A stretch of 64,000 bases of DNA from Chondrinema litorale (GTDB lineage: Bacteria; Bacteroidota; Bacteroidia; Cytophagales; Flammeovirgaceae). The DNA is taken from positions 806,001 through 870,000 of the forward strand of contig NZ_CP111043.1 of assembly GCF_026250525.1 (NCBI RefSeq), written 5' to 3'. The position numbers were made by a program, and so were the translations under genes. Of the stretch, positions 34,665 to 44,361 are shown piece after piece (the first letter of the stretch is position 1; each line of letters begins with the position of its first letter). The notes beneath the pieces were generated by a model, which saw only the letters and a list, made by a program, of their open reading frames with translations, made no database searches and was not told the origin of the DNA.

Positions 34665-37280
34665 ATGAACAAGACATATAATCCCCTTGAAGTAGAAGAT
34701 AAATGGTATCAATACTGGATGGATAAGAAGTACTTTGCTTCAAAACCAAACCCAGACAAAGAGCCATATACCATTGTAATACCTCCGCCAAACGTAACAG
34801 GAGTCTTGCACATGGGCCATATGCTCAACAATACCATTCAGGATGTATTGATAAGAAGAGCAAGAATGCAGGGAAAAGAAGCCTGTTGGGTTCCGGGAAC
34901 AGACCATGCTTCTATTGCTACAGAAGCAAAAGTGGTGAAGATGCTCGCAGAGATGGGGATTAGCAAAAAAGACCTCACTCGTGAAGAGTTCTTGAATTAC
35001 GCTTGGGAATGGAAAGAAAAATATGGTGGAATAATACTAGAACAGCTCAAGAAACTAGGTGCTTCTTGTGACTGGGACCGTACACGTTTCACTATGGAAG
35101 AAGAGCTTTCTAAAGCTGTAATTAAGGTTTTTGTTGACTTATACAAAAAAGGCTACATCTATCGTGGGGCTCGTATGGTTAACTGGGACCCACAAGGAAA
35201 AACTGCGCTTTCAGACGAAGAAGTAATTCACAAAGAGGTACAGTCTAAACTGTATTATGTGAAATATAAAATTAAAGATACAGATGAGTGGCTAACTATT
35301 GCTACTACTCGTCCAGAAACAATTCTTGGTGATACGGCTGTTTGTGTTAACCCAAACGACGATAGATACAAGCATTTAGTAGGTAAACAGGTAATCGTAC
35401 CTATTGCCGAAAGAGCTGTAAATATTATTGCAGATGAGTATGTTGATATGGAGTTTGGTACTGGTTGCTTAAAAATTACTCCAGCACACGATATAAATGA
35501 CTACGAAATCGGGTTAAAACACAATCTGGAAACCATCGATACCTTAAATGACGACGGTACACTTTCAGAAGCTGCTGGCCACTACATTGGTGAAGACAGA
35601 TTTGTTGTAAGAAAGAAAATTGCCAAAGAGCTTGAGGAGAAAGGACAGATTGAAAAAATTGATGAAATCACTAATAATGTTGGTTTCTCAGAAAGAACTG
35701 ATGCTGTAATTGAGCCAAGAATTTCTACTCAGTGGTTTATTAAGATGAAAGAAATTTCGAAACCAGCTTACGAGAATGTAATGAACGATAACATTCAGTT
35801 GGTTCCACCGAAATTCAAAAATACTTATCGCCACTGGATGGAGAATGTAAAAGACTGGTGTATTTCTAGACAGCTATGGTGGGGACACCAAATTCCAGCT
35901 TTCTACTTGCCAGATGGCAGTTATGTAGTTGCTGAAACTGCCGAGGAAGCATTAGAATTGGCGAAAGAAAAACAAGCTGATATTACAGCAGATCAGTTGG
36001 TACAAGACGAAGACGTACTAGATACTTGGGCATCGTCTTGGTTGTGGCCAATTTCTGTTTTTGATGGTATTACCAAACCCGATAATGAGGATATTAACTA
36101 CTACTATCCAACAAACGATTTGGTAACAGCACCAGAGATTTTATTCTTCTGGGTTGCCAGAATGATTATCGCTGGGTACGAGTATCGCGGCGAGATGCCA
36201 TTTAAAAATGTTTATCTTACTGGTATTGTAAGAGATAAGCAACGCAGAAAAATGTCGAAGCAATTGGGTAACTCACCTGATCCACTCGATTTAATTAAGC
36301 AATATGGTGCCGATGGTATTAGAACAGGTATGTTGTTCTCATCTCCGGCTGGTAACGATTTGTTGTTTGATGAAAAACTTTGTCAGCAAGGAAGTCAATT
36401 TCTAAATAAAATATGGAATGCTTTAAGATTAGTAAAAGGCTGGGAAGTTAAAGATGAAGATGCTTCAGAGGCAAATAAAAAATCAATCGAATGGTTTGAG
36501 GCCAGATTTAATCAGGTTTTAGCAGAGATTGAAGATCATTACAGCAAATTCAGAATATCTGATGCCTTAATGGGTATTTACAAATTGTTCTGGAATGACT
36601 TCTGTGATTGGTATTTGGAGATGATAAAACCTGCGTACCAACAACCTGTTGACAAAGTTACACTAGAAGCTACACTTGCTTTCTTTGAGAAGTTAATGAA
36701 AGTGTTGCATCCATTTATGCCATTTATCTCAGAAGAACTATGGCACATAATTAAAGAAAGAGATGCAGATGATTGCCTAATTGTAGCTGCTTATCCAGAA
36801 GTTGTTGCTTATGACAAGCAAATTCTAGCAGAAGCAAATGCCGTTTTTGAAGCAGTTACTAAGATTAGAAGTATAAGAAGCGAAAAACAAATTGCGAAAC
36901 ATGCTCCACTTGAGTTGTTTATTAAAACAGCCGAGCCAAAAATTTACAATGAGTTTGGTGATGTATTAATAAAACTAGGCAGTCTGTCTCAGATTAATTT
37001 TACTGAAAATGTAGTAGAAGATGCCGCAAGTTTTGTTTATAAAGCAGATGAGTTTTATATTCCACTTGCAGATCAAATCGATCCAGAACAAGAAAGGGAA
37101 AAACTGCAAAAAGAACTGGAATACACCGAAGGGTTGTTGAAAATTGTTGATAAAAAGCTTAGTAACGAGCGATTTGTAAACAATGCACCAGAAGCGGTAG
37201 TTGGAAAAGAAAAACAAAAGAAGGCAGATGCTGAGAGTAAAATTACTTCTATAAAAGCGGCTCTTGCCAAACTTAATTGA
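34665..37280 (+). CDS. valS: valyl-tRNA synthetase
   Basis: Class I aminoacyl-tRNA synthetase charging tRNA-Val. The 871-residue protein has the HIGH motif as HMGH ([14 protein letters not shown], about 49-52), the editing domain ([13 protein letters not shown]), the KMSKS motif as KMSKQLGNS near 529, and the anticodon-binding domain after about 620. It ends in the ValS-specific C-terminal coiled coil ([19 protein letters not shown]). Length and order are normal. It starts a tight cluster: the DUF4292 lipoprotein gene begins 11 nt after its stop and a UbiA gene overlaps that one, so the three are probably co-transcribed. Confidence 0.97.
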   Translation: MNKTYNPLEVEDKWYQYWMDKKYFASKPNPDKEPYTIVIPPPNVTGVLHMGHMLNNTIQDVLIRRARMQGKEACWVPGTDHASIATEAKVVKMLAEMGISKKDLTREEFLNYAWEWKEKYGGIILEQLKKLGASCDWDRTRFTMEEELSKAVIKVFVDLYKKGYIYRGARMVNWDPQGKTALSDEEVIHKEVQSKLYYVKYKIKDTDEWLTIATTRPETILGDTAVCVNPNDDRYKHLVGKQVIVPIAERAVNIIADEYVDMEFGTGCLKITPAHDINDYEIGLKHNLETIDTLNDDGTLSEAAGHYIGEDRFVVRKKIAKELEEKGQIEKIDEITNNVGFSERTDAVIEPRISTQWFIKMKEISKPAYENVMNDNIQLVPPKFKNTYRHWMENVKDWCISRQLWWGHQIPAFYLPDGSYVVAETAEEALELAKEKQADITADQLVQDEDVLDTWASSWLWPISVFDGITKPDNEDINYYYPTNDLVTAPEILFFWVARMIIAGYEYRGEMPFKNVYLTGIVRDKQRRKMSKQLGNSPDPLDLIKQYGADGIRTGMLFSSPAGNDLLFDEKLCQQGSQFLNKIWNALRLVKGWEVKDEDASEANKKSIEWFEARFNQVLAEIEDHYSKFRISDALMGIYKLFWNDFCDWYLEMIKPAYQQPVDKVTLEATLAFFEKLMKVLHPFMPFISEELWHIIKERDADDCLIVAAYPEVVAYDKQILAEANAVFEAVTKIRSIRSEKQIAKHAPLELFIKTAEPKIYNEFGDVLIKLGSLSQINFTENVVEDAASFVYKADEFYIPLADQIDPEQEREKLQKELEYTEGLLKIVDKKLSNERFVNNAPEAVVGKEKQKKADAESKITSIKAALAKLN

Positions 37281-37291
37281 TACTATTTAAC

Positions 37292-38164
37292 ATGAAGCCG
37301 AACAATTTTACAGTTAAAATGCTTTCTAAAATGAGAACTTCAGGTATTTACCTGAAGTTTTCTTCACTTTCAAGAAAAGGGAATTTCAGCAACTTGCTTA
37401 CACTTTCCTTTTTAGCACTCATTGTTGTATTTAGTTCCTGCCAGAGAAAAACTACTACTACTAGTTCAAGCATTTCGCGTAAGGCAAAAGCAAAAGAAGT
37501 TGACTATGAGTTTTTCCAAGCAAGAGGCCGAGTAACATATGAAAATGGAGACAATAGAGAGCGTTTTGTTGTAGATATTCGCATGCAAAAAGATAGTCTT
37601 ATATGGCTGTCCCTTAGATCTGGAACAGGTATAGAAGGTGCAAGAGCTTTAATAAAAAATGACTCAATCTTTTTTATTAATAGACTAGACAAGCAGTACA
37701 TGATGTATAGCTTTGATGAACTAGACGGAAAAGTAAACTTCCCATTTAGCTTAAAGATGCTACAAGCTATTATTGTTGGTAATCCTGTAGTGTTCGAAGG
37801 AGGTACTGCATTAGTAGATAAAGTTGATAACTACAAAGTACTTTCTCAGTTGCTAGATAATATTAAGGTTCAGTTCTGGGTGAGTAGAAACTCTTCAAAA
37901 CTTGAAAAAATAACTGTTGAAGACATCAACAGCCGCAATGAATTAAACATTAATTATACCGATTTCCAAAGAGTTGACCGCACTGATTTGCCTTTCGAAA
38001 TTAATTCTGTAATGTCTTATTATGATGAGACAGGTGTAAAAGACGCCAATATCGAATTAAAATACAGCAAAGCAGAAATGCCACAGGAACAGCTCAAATT
38101 CCCTTTTAAGATTTTACCAAGACACAAAAGGGTTTATATCAAATTTGATAATGACCAAGAATAA
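37292..38164 (+). CDS. DUF4292-family lipoprotein
   Basis: A 290-residue protein with a long basic N-region, a hydrophobic stretch LLTLSFLALIVVFSSC ending in a lipobox (lipid Cys near residue 48), and then a beta-rich domain. The motif DSLIWLSLRSGTGIEGARAL, followed by KNDSIFFINRLDKQYMMY, identifies DUF4292, a periplasmic LolB/LppX-like fold common in Bacteroidota. It may bind lipid or lipoprotein during outer-membrane biogenesis, but this is only inferred from fold resemblance. ATG 37292 is the first ATG after valS, and internal ATGs at residues 10 and 14 would shorten the N-region. It overlaps the next gene by 14 nt. Confidence 0.85.
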   Translation: MKPNNFTVKMLSKMRTSGIYLKFSSLSRKGNFSNLLTLSFLALIVVFSSCQRKTTTTSSSISRKAKAKEVDYEFFQARGRVTYENGDNRERFVVDIRMQKDSLIWLSLRSGTGIEGARALIKNDSIFFINRLDKQYMMYSFDELDGKVNFPFSLKMLQAIIVGNPVVFEGGTALVDKVDNYKVLSQLLDNIKVQFWVSRNSSKLEKITVEDINSRNELNINYTDFQRVDRTDLPFEINSVMSYYDETGVKDANIELKYSKAEMPQEQLKFPFKILPRHKRVYIKFDNDQE

Positions 38165-39068
38165 CTTAAAAATAAGCCTGGTCGCATATTTACAACTCAT
38201 GCGACCGGCCAATATAATTACTGCTATAGCAGACATACTCGCAGGATGTGCCATAGCAATTTCTTTTAAACACCAATCTGATAGTCTTGCCCTTATTCCA
38301 CCCGAAATAATTTGGTTAGTTTTATCCACTATTGGTTTGTATGGTGGCGGTGTGGTTTTTAACGATGTATTTGATGCTAAATTAGATGCCATTGAACGCC
38401 CCGAAAGAGCCATTCCTAGCGGTAGAGCCAGTAAAAGTGGGGCTTCTTTATTAGGCTTTGTATTGCTTGCCTTTGGTATTTTAACCGCTTGGCAGGTTTC
38501 AGAAATGTCTGCAATTCTTGCTTTATTTGTAGCAGTACTTGCTCTAGCCTACGATTTCTGGGGAAAGCACCAAAATATGTTTGGCCCAATTAATATGGGT
38601 GTTTGCCGCGGTGGTAACCTTCTTCTAGGAGTTAGTATCGTGCCAGCAGCGCTCGACTACTTTTTCCCGCTGGCTATTATTCCTATCATATATATAGCAG
38701 CGGTAACCATGGTGAGCCGTGGAGAAGTAAATGGAGGAAACAAAATCGCGATAATCACAGGGGCATTATTTTATTTGATAGTTTTATCATTACTTGGTGG
38801 AGCTGGATATTTATATCAGAACTATTTTGCATTTCAAGCTTTACCTTTCATATTACTATTTGCTTATTTGGTTTATCCACCTTTAATAAAGGCATTTAAA
38901 ACCTTACAACCTCAACATGTAGGAAAGGCTGTTAAAGCTGGTGTATTAGCACTTATTGTTTTAGACTCAGCCCTTGCAGCAGGTTTTTTTAATCTTTACT
39001 ATGCTTTAGGAGTGCTACTTTTATTACCTATATCCATATTTATAGCTAAACTTTTTGCCGTAACTTAA
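38151..39068 (+). CDS. UbiA-family prenyltransferase, EboC-like
   Basis: A 305-residue polytopic membrane protein with about nine hydrophobic segments. The first aspartate-rich motif reads NDVFDAKLDAIERPERAIPSG and the second region AVLALAYDFWGKHQNMFG. LRPANI-type sequence (MRPANIITAIADILAG) starts the family domain. UbiA enzymes transfer isoprenyl groups to aromatic acceptors or lipids. The pattern is closest to my memory of the EboC subgroup, but no other ebo genes are here. It starts inside the end of the DUF4292 gene (14-nt overlap), implying translational coupling. Start ATG 38151 is preferred to an upstream TTG. Confidence 0.85.
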   Translation: MTKNNLKISLVAYLQLMRPANIITAIADILAGCAIAISFKHQSDSLALIPPEIIWLVLSTIGLYGGGVVFNDVFDAKLDAIERPERAIPSGRASKSGASLLGFVLLAFGILTAWQVSEMSAILALFVAVLALAYDFWGKHQNMFGPINMGVCRGGNLLLGVSIVPAALDYFFPLAIIPIIYIAAVTMVSRGEVNGGNKIAIITGALFYLIVLSLLGGAGYLYQNYFAFQALPFILLFAYLVYPPLIKAFKTLQPQHVGKAVKAGVLALIVLDSALAAGFFNLYYALGVLLLLPISIFIAKLFAVT

Positions 39069-39207
39069 GAATTGCATTTTTTTGCTTTCCAAAAAGAATA
39101 GTGATCTCTATTCAGGAGTCAATGTATACCATGTTATAATTCCTTTAAGTGAATTCCACTTTATGTTACTGGTATGCACTTTAAACTTTTGCGCGCAAAA
39201 TAAATAT

Positions 39208-39339
39208 TTATTTCTTCCTATTAAGTAGCCTCTCTAGCCATAGGAAACACTGTTTTAGTACCTCTGTAGCAATAATGTATAGAGGTATACTAATAAATAG
39301 TAAAAAAGCCAAAAGTAAGATATTAGCTATTAAGTCCAT
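39208..39339 (-). CDS. 43-residue small membrane protein
   Basis: ATG-started ORF encoding MDLIANILLLAFLLFISIPL, then YIIATEVLKQCFLWLERLLN and RKK. One hydrophobic span (residues 3-25) is followed by an amphipathic, basic C-terminus. It is isolated in a 690-nt gap between the UbiA gene and the 84-residue ORF. The hydrophobic-then-basic layout resembles small bacterial membrane peptides, but there is no homology evidence and it could be a chance ORF in AT-rich DNA. Confidence 0.4.
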   Translation of the reverse strand: MDLIANILLLAFLLFISIPLYIIATEVLKQCFLWLERLLNRKK

Positions 39340-39755
39340 TTTAATTTTTCAGGCTAGCTGGTTAAAATGAATTAGTGGATTAAATAAAAAATTCTTTTTT
39401 TTTATTCTGACACCTTAAAATCTTACATATTTAAATAAGTAGATATATCACTGGAGAGATGAAAACAGCCTGAAATCAGGTACTACTAATTATATATATC
39501 TTGCATTTAATATTACTTCTCGTATTTATCAGGTTTTCCCTACTTTAAATCTATTTTTCGGACAAATTAGTTTTTTTAGTCGATAAAAAGTTAATTTATT
39601 AGAAAAACCTTACATCAAATATCCCTAAAAAAAAATCTTTTGAATAATTTTTTAGAGTTTAAATATCATTAACAACGAAATTATTATATTTATGAAACTT
39701 AGTGATAACTTACATCCGTATTTAAGTTAAAAAGATAAATTAAAGCTATATTGCT
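39340..39755. other. gene-free AT-rich gap
   Basis: About 400 nt without a supported gene. A 13-codon frame starting at 39691 (MKLSDNLHPYLS) is too short to judge. No clear promoter was found for the 84-residue ORF downstream. Confidence 0.5.
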
Positions 39756-40010
39756 ATGCTAACTTTTCAAAAATTCAGTAATCTTTCCACGGAAAATAAA
39801 CTAAAGTACTTATCAGAAAACGGTGTGCTTTTGTGTAGCAGAACGTATGCTAAAACTAAAGTATCATTATACGCAGTGGGCAGATTTTACGCGGAAGTAT
39901 GGTTTAACAGAAACACAGACGATATTAGTAATGTATTACCATTTACTACTACTAAATGCCTTAAAGTATATCTTGATATGATAGATATTTCTGATGTATA
40001 CGCTAACTAA
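39756..40010 (+). CDS. 84-residue hypothetical protein
   Basis: Small soluble-looking protein: MLTFQKFSNLSTENKLKYLS, then ENGVLLCSRTYAKTKVSLYA and VGRFYAEVWFNRNTDDIS. It has no signal peptide, membrane span or motif I recognise. The alternation in the middle suggests a small alpha-plus-beta fold with aromatic-rich strands. It looks like a real gene because it starts at an ATG in a good AT-rich context and has balanced composition. No neighbour is on the same operon scale: 137 nt separate it from the next plus-strand gene. Confidence 0.6.
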   Translation: MLTFQKFSNLSTENKLKYLSENGVLLCSRTYAKTKVSLYAVGRFYAEVWFNRNTDDISNVLPFTTTKCLKVYLDMIDISDVYAN

Positions 40011-40147
40011 TTATAATAACAAACAACAAACTTCAGGCTCGCCTCTCTTTTTAATAAATAGTCGAGACAGTTCTGGTCTTAATTCTCAGTCTTTGGGAAT
40101 TTAAATTTTTTCAACTTTTCTCCCCCCTTTTTTACCTACACCCAAAC

Positions 40148-40567
40148 ATGAACGTCTCTTCAAAGCAGTTGATCTTGATCACTGTTTTTGCCAATGCTTT
40201 TATTATAATAGCACTTGGTCATGGAGTTATCGTATTAGGAATTGCAGAAATCTACTTTACATTTCAAGCAATTATAGATCTGCTTTTTGGGAAATATGTT
40301 GAAAATTTTCTGTTATGGTTAGCTAGTGTTATAGGTCTTTTAGGACAAATAAGCTTGCTTACTGGTTTATGCTGGAATAAAAACATGTTCCAATTTAAGA
40401 AATCATTAAAGCTTTTAGGAGTTGGATTATTACTCTTATCATTCGGGGTTTTATACACATTCCTATTAAACTACAGCGACACCTCCACTTTAACCCTTTT
40501 CTCTGGAATAACTTTTCTAATAGCTTCGATCGCTTTGGTTATTCATACTATATTGAATAAAGCCTGA
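40148..40567 (+). CDS. 139-residue hypothetical membrane protein
   Basis: Protein with four hydrophobic segments, around residues 8-40, 53-77, 88-109 and 116-136 (LILITVFANAFIIIALGHG, LASVIGLLGQISLLTGLCW, LLGVGLLLLSFGVLYTFLL, TFLIASIALVIHTIL), and very short loops. It is probably a four-helix inner-membrane protein of unknown function. It ends 8 nt before the convergent flavodoxin gene, with no terminator between them. No family recognised. Confidence 0.6.
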   Translation: MNVSSKQLILITVFANAFIIIALGHGVIVLGIAEIYFTFQAIIDLLFGKYVENFLLWLASVIGLLGQISLLTGLCWNKNMFQFKKSLKLLGVGLLLLSFGVLYTFLLNYSDTSTLTLFSGITFLIASIALVIHTILNKA

Positions 40568-40574
40568 GCCTAAA

Positions 40575-41150
40575 TCAATCAATTTTCAATACCAACTCTG
40601 CAATTCTTTTTCCTAATTTCTCTCCTTTCTGTAAGTATAAACTTTCATATTCTTCATTATCAAAAGGAGCTTCTGAACTAAATGAAGATGCACCAAATGG
40701 TTGTGTCCACTCGGGGCCACCAGCTACTAGCATCCCAAAGATCATCATAGAATGTAGTATGTTTAGTTGCACCAATTCTTCTCCTGCCGAAGTTCCACCA
40801 GAAGTTACAAAAGCGGCTCCCAACTTATCTTTTAAAGGTTCATTTTCAAATGGCCATGAGTTGATAAAAGCTTGCATTTCGGGAGCTACATTGGCATTAT
40901 AAACCGGACTACCTAAAATAATCGCATCAGCATTTAATAGTAATTCTGTGCTCACACTATCAATTGGTTTTATCAACACCTCTACTCCTTCAACTTCGCT
41001 AGCTCCTTTATAAACCGATTGTGCCATTTTAGCAGTGTGCCCATCTTTACTGTAATAAGCGATTAATACAGTTTTGCTTTGCCCAAATGCCATGCTCGCT
41101 AAATTGAACAACAAGAGTATAGAGATACTTATTCTGGTTAAAAAAATCAT
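40575..41150 (-). CDS. flavodoxin-like protein with signal peptide
   Basis: A 191-residue protein starting with a Sec signal (MIFLTRISISILLLFNLASM, then AFGQ) followed by a flavodoxin/WrbA-type fold: VLIAYYSKDGHTAKMAQSV (FMN phosphate loop, though TGNT/TGHT is altered to DGHT), AIILGSPVYNANVAPEMQAF, and AFVTSGGTSAGEE. An exported flavodoxin is unusual since FMN is loaded in the cytoplasm, so it may bind flavin outside, be Sec-exported empty, or be an anchored membrane protein. Its ATG overlaps the nitrilase stop (ATGA), so the two are translationally coupled. Electron-transfer or quinone reductase activity is inferred only. Confidence 0.78.
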   Translation of the reverse strand: MIFLTRISISILLLFNLASMAFGQSKTVLIAYYSKDGHTAKMAQSVYKGASEVEGVEVLIKPIDSVSTELLLNADAIILGSPVYNANVAPEMQAFINSWPFENEPLKDKLGAAFVTSGGTSAGEELVQLNILHSMMIFGMLVAGGPEWTQPFGASSFSSEAPFDNEEYESLYLQKGEKLGKRIAELVLKID

Positions 41151-42070
41151 TCAGCAGGTTTTGTGTAGGAAAATTTAAAAACATCTGGTCGGTGATAATG
41201 CCCTGTTACATCAAAATCCATTTTGGCTTTAGTGCATTCATCCAAATCAATTTCTGTGAGAATAATTTTCTCCTCATTATACACTGGCTCTACCAAAACC
41301 TTTCCCAGTGGATGATAAATACTACTTCCACCTTTACACATAATTTCTGGTTGATTACTTAGCTCCACCAAATACTCAGTCGGGTACATGTCTTTCTTCA
41401 CAAACTGATTACAACCTAATACAAAATACCTCCCCTCGCAGGCTATGTGTTGCATAGTTGCCTGCCATGTTTCTCTCGCATCGGCAGTTGGAGCGATGTA
41501 AACCTGCACACCTTGCTGGTAAAGTGCCATTCTTGATAAAGGCATATAATTCTCCCAACAGATAAGCCCGCCAATTTTGCCTAATTCAGTATCGTATACC
41601 TTTAAAGAACTGCCATCTCCCTCACCCCAAATAATTCTTTCTGCTCCGGTAGGTTTCAATTTTCTATGTACTCCCAACAATTTGCCACTAGCATCTATAA
41701 AAACCATAGAGCAATACAAAGTACCTCCACTTTGCATATCTTTTTCAGTTATGCCGACCACTAAAAAAATGCCTAGCTCTTTGGCTGCTTCTTGCAGTAA
41801 ATGCATCTCATCACCATATGCATCTATAGAATTTTCAAAATAGCGCAACCATACATATCTGCCACTTTCTGTTCGACTACCTACTACTGTTCCAAAAGAA
41901 AGACCTCGCGGATAGGCTGGAATAAAAGACTCTGGAAACACCACCAGAGAAGCTCCTTGTGCCGCAGCCTCTTTACTTAGCTTAATTATTTTTTGCACAC
42001 AAGCATCTTTATTAAATAACACTGGAGCCGCCTGCACTACCGCAGCTTTGTATTTTTTCTTAATTTTCAA
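41147..42070 (-). CDS. nitrilase (carbon-nitrogen hydrolase family)
   Basis: A 307-residue member of nitrilase branch 1. The Glu-Lys-Cys triad is visible: Glu47 (LVVFPESFIPAYPRG), Lys137 (LGVHRKLKPTGAERIIWGEG) and Cys171 (GGLICWENYMPLSR). The PTGAER-IIWGEGDG and CWENYMPL patterns match plant/bacterial nitrilases rather than amidases, so it probably hydrolyses an organic nitrile to acid and ammonia in the cytoplasm. The start appears to be TTG at 42070 (MKIKKKYKAAVVQ), as no ATG lies near the conserved start. It is the first gene of a two-gene unit with the exported flavodoxin and is divergent from the DPP-IV gene 64 nt away. Confidence 0.88.
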   Translation of the reverse strand: MKIKKKYKAAVVQAAPVLFNKDACVQKIIKLSKEAAAQGASLVVFPESFIPAYPRGLSFGTVVGSRTESGRYVWLRYFENSIDAYGDEMHLLQEAAKELGIFLVVGITEKDMQSGGTLYCSMVFIDASGKLLGVHRKLKPTGAERIIWGEGDGSSLKVYDTELGKIGGLICWENYMPLSRMALYQQGVQVYIAPTADARETWQATMQHIACEGRYFVLGCNQFVKKDMYPTEYLVELSNQPEIMCKGGSSIYHPLGKVLVEPVYNEEKIILTEIDLDECTKAKMDFDVTGHYHRPDVFKFSYTKPAE

Positions 42071-42089
42071 GGGAATAAAGGATTAAGAT

Positions 42090-42109
42090 TATCTTTGCCG
42101 TTGGCAAAT
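42090..42109 (+). promoter_or_regulatory. promoter element and palindrome between nitrilase and DPP-IV genes
   Basis: TATCTTTG (42090-42097) is an exact plus-strand -7 match 38 nt before the DPP-IV ATG. It runs into the inverted repeat TTTGCC-GTT-GGCAAA (42094-42108), which could bind a regulator shared by the divergent genes. Confidence 0.4.
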
Positions 42110-42134
42110 TATTAAATACAACAAATTAATTACA

Positions 42135-44303
42135 ATGAAGCCTATATTTTGTTTGATATTATTATTAATGACACAATCAGCTATATCACAGAAAAGAATT
42201 ACGATAGACGATGTTTTTGGGAAGAATACATTTTCTCCTAAAAGAGTAAGTGGTGTTAACTGGATGAATGATGGAAAATACTACTCCGCTATTAATGACA
42301 ACAATGTTGTAAAAGTAGATGTAACTACTGGGCAAGCTGTTGAAACCATTTTCGATGGAGATTTACTCCCATCTGGAACTAGATTAAGTGCTTACCAATT
42401 AAGTGCAGACGAAAAGAAAATTCTGATTCTCACCCAAAGAGAAATGATTTACAGAAGGTCTTTTACTGCAGACTATACAGTATTTGATCTCGAAACTAAA
42501 AAGATTAGTCCACTCTCAGAAGGTGGAAAACAATCTTATGCTACCTTCTCTCCAGATGGAACCAAAGTAGCTTTCGTAAGAGAAAACAACCTTTTCTATG
42601 TAAATCTAGATGATATGTCTGAAGTTCAAGTAACTGATGACGGCAAGTTTAACCACATTATTAATGGTAGTACCGACTGGGTTTACGAAGAAGAATTTGG
42701 CTTTGTAAAGGCTTTTTTCTGGTCGCCAGACAGTAAAAAGATTGCCTACTATAAGTTTGACGAAAGCGAAGTTCCTGAGTACAATATGCAACTTTGGAAT
42801 CATGGCGCTTTATATCCGCAAGACTATCGCTTTAAATATCCAAAAGCTGGTGAGAAAAACTCTACCATTGCCATTAAAATTTATCATTTAAATAACAAGC
42901 AAATTGTAGATGTGCCTTTGGGTAGCGAAACTGATATATACATTCCAAGAGTAATGTGGACGAAGAATCCAGATTTACTTTCAGTAAGAAGAATGAATAG
43001 ACTACAAAACCAAATCGAGATTTTGCATGCTGATGCTAAATCTGGTAAAAGTGAAGTAGTATATACTGAAAAAAGTGATACTTACATCGACATCAATTAC
43101 TGTAATGATCTTACTTATTTGAGCGATGGAGAGCACTTTGTAAGAACCAGTGAAAAAGATGGTTATAAGCATATTTATGTACATAATATGGATGGCTCTG
43201 AGGCTTTGCAATTGACTAAAGGCGAATGGGAAGTAACCAAACTAGTTGGTATTAGCGATGGAAAAAAACCAATAGCTTACTATATTTCTACAGAAGTTTC
43301 TCCTCTTGAAAGACACCTTTATCGCATCGATTTAAAAGGAAAGAAAAAGGAAAAACTTTCTGCAAAATCAGGTATGTACTCAGTAGATATGAGCCCTGAT
43401 TTCCAATACTTTATCGAAACTTACAATGCTGTTGATGCTCCGGGCACTTACACTTTGTATAAAGCGCCTAAAAACGAATCGATCAAAGTATTAGAAGATA
43501 ACAGCGAGTTAAAAAGTACTCTCGAAGAATACGATATTGTTACTAAAGAATTTTTTACAATTAGCTTGGATAATGATGTTGAGTTAAATGCTTATATGCT
43601 AAAACCAACTGATTTCGATTCAACAAAACAATATCCTTTACTTGTTTACCAATACAGTGGCCCGGGTTCGCAAAATGTGAGCAAAGGCTGGTCTGGTGGA
43701 CATTTCTTTATGCATCAGTATTTGGTTCAGCAAGGTTACATTGTGGCAGTAGTAGACCCAAGAGGAACAGGTTTTAAAGGCAAAGCTTTTAAACATATCA
43801 CTTACAAACAATTAGGTAAATACGAAACAGAAGACCAGATTGCAGCCGCTAAATACATGAGTAGTTTAGATTATATAGATGCTAGTAGAATTGGTATTTG
43901 GGGATGGAGTTACGGTGGTTATATGTCGTCTCTTTGTATTATGAAAGGAGCTGATGTATTTAAAACTGCTGTTGCAATGGCTCCAGTTACTACTTGGCGT
44001 TTTTACGATTCAATCTATACAGAAAGATATTTACAGAGACCTCAAGACAATGCTTCTGGTTATGATGACAACTCGCCAATTAACCATGTAGATAAGTTAA
44101 AAGGGAACTTCTTGCTTGTACATGGCACTGGTGATGACAATGTGCATTTCCAAAACTCTGTTGCTTTGCAAGATGCGCTTATTCAATCAGGCAAGCAGTT
44201 TAGCTCTTTCTATTATCCAGATAAAAACCATGGATTAAGAGGAGGAAATGACAGAGGGCATTTCTACCAGTTGTTTGCAAATTATATTATGAATAACCTA
44301 TAA
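42135..44303 (+). CDS. dipeptidyl-peptidase IV-type S9 peptidase
   Basis: A 722-residue exported serine peptidase (signal MKPIFCLILLLMTQSAISQ). An N-terminal beta-propeller includes the DPP-IV substrate-binding WVYEEEFG, which holds the double Glu that grips the free N-terminus. The C-terminal alpha/beta-hydrolase domain carries GWSYGGYMS with the nucleophile near 595, GTGDDNVHFQNS with the Asp near 665 and DKNHGLRGG with the His near 700. It should release X-Pro/X-Ala dipeptides in the periplasm. It is transcribed alone and ends at a strong bidirectional terminator. The full triad and normal length indicate an active enzyme. Confidence 0.95.
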   Translation: MKPIFCLILLLMTQSAISQKRITIDDVFGKNTFSPKRVSGVNWMNDGKYYSAINDNNVVKVDVTTGQAVETIFDGDLLPSGTRLSAYQLSADEKKILILTQREMIYRRSFTADYTVFDLETKKISPLSEGGKQSYATFSPDGTKVAFVRENNLFYVNLDDMSEVQVTDDGKFNHIINGSTDWVYEEEFGFVKAFFWSPDSKKIAYYKFDESEVPEYNMQLWNHGALYPQDYRFKYPKAGEKNSTIAIKIYHLNNKQIVDVPLGSETDIYIPRVMWTKNPDLLSVRRMNRLQNQIEILHADAKSGKSEVVYTEKSDTYIDINYCNDLTYLSDGEHFVRTSEKDGYKHIYVHNMDGSEALQLTKGEWEVTKLVGISDGKKPIAYYISTEVSPLERHLYRIDLKGKKKEKLSAKSGMYSVDMSPDFQYFIETYNAVDAPGTYTLYKAPKNESIKVLEDNSELKSTLEEYDIVTKEFFTISLDNDVELNAYMLKPTDFDSTKQYPLLVYQYSGPGSQNVSKGWSGGHFFMHQYLVQQGYIVAVVDPRGTGFKGKAFKHITYKQLGKYETEDQIAAAKYMSSLDYIDASRIGIWGWSYGGYMSSLCIMKGADVFKTAVAMAPVTTWRFYDSIYTERYLQRPQDNASGYDDNSPINHVDKLKGNFLLVHGTGDDNVHFQNSVALQDALIQSGKQFSSFYYPDKNHGLRGGNDRGHFYQLFANYIMNNL

Positions 44304-44307
44304 AAGT

Positions 44308-44341
44308 AAAAAGCCTTCTGATTACTCAGAGGGCTTTTTTA
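44308..44341. terminator. bidirectional terminator of DPP-IV and sialate esterase genes
   Basis: A stem of about 13 bp, AAAAGCCTTCTGA with TCAGAGGGCTTTT (one G-T pair) and a 4-nt loop, with T runs on both sides. It lies between the convergent stops at 44303 and 44362. Confidence 0.85.
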
Positions 44342-44361
44342 TTCTTATCAAATTCATTCAA

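Noticed and set aside
39691..39732. A 13-codon ORF (MKLSDNLHPYLS) before the 84-residue gene
   Set aside because: No leader-like composition and no following hairpin.
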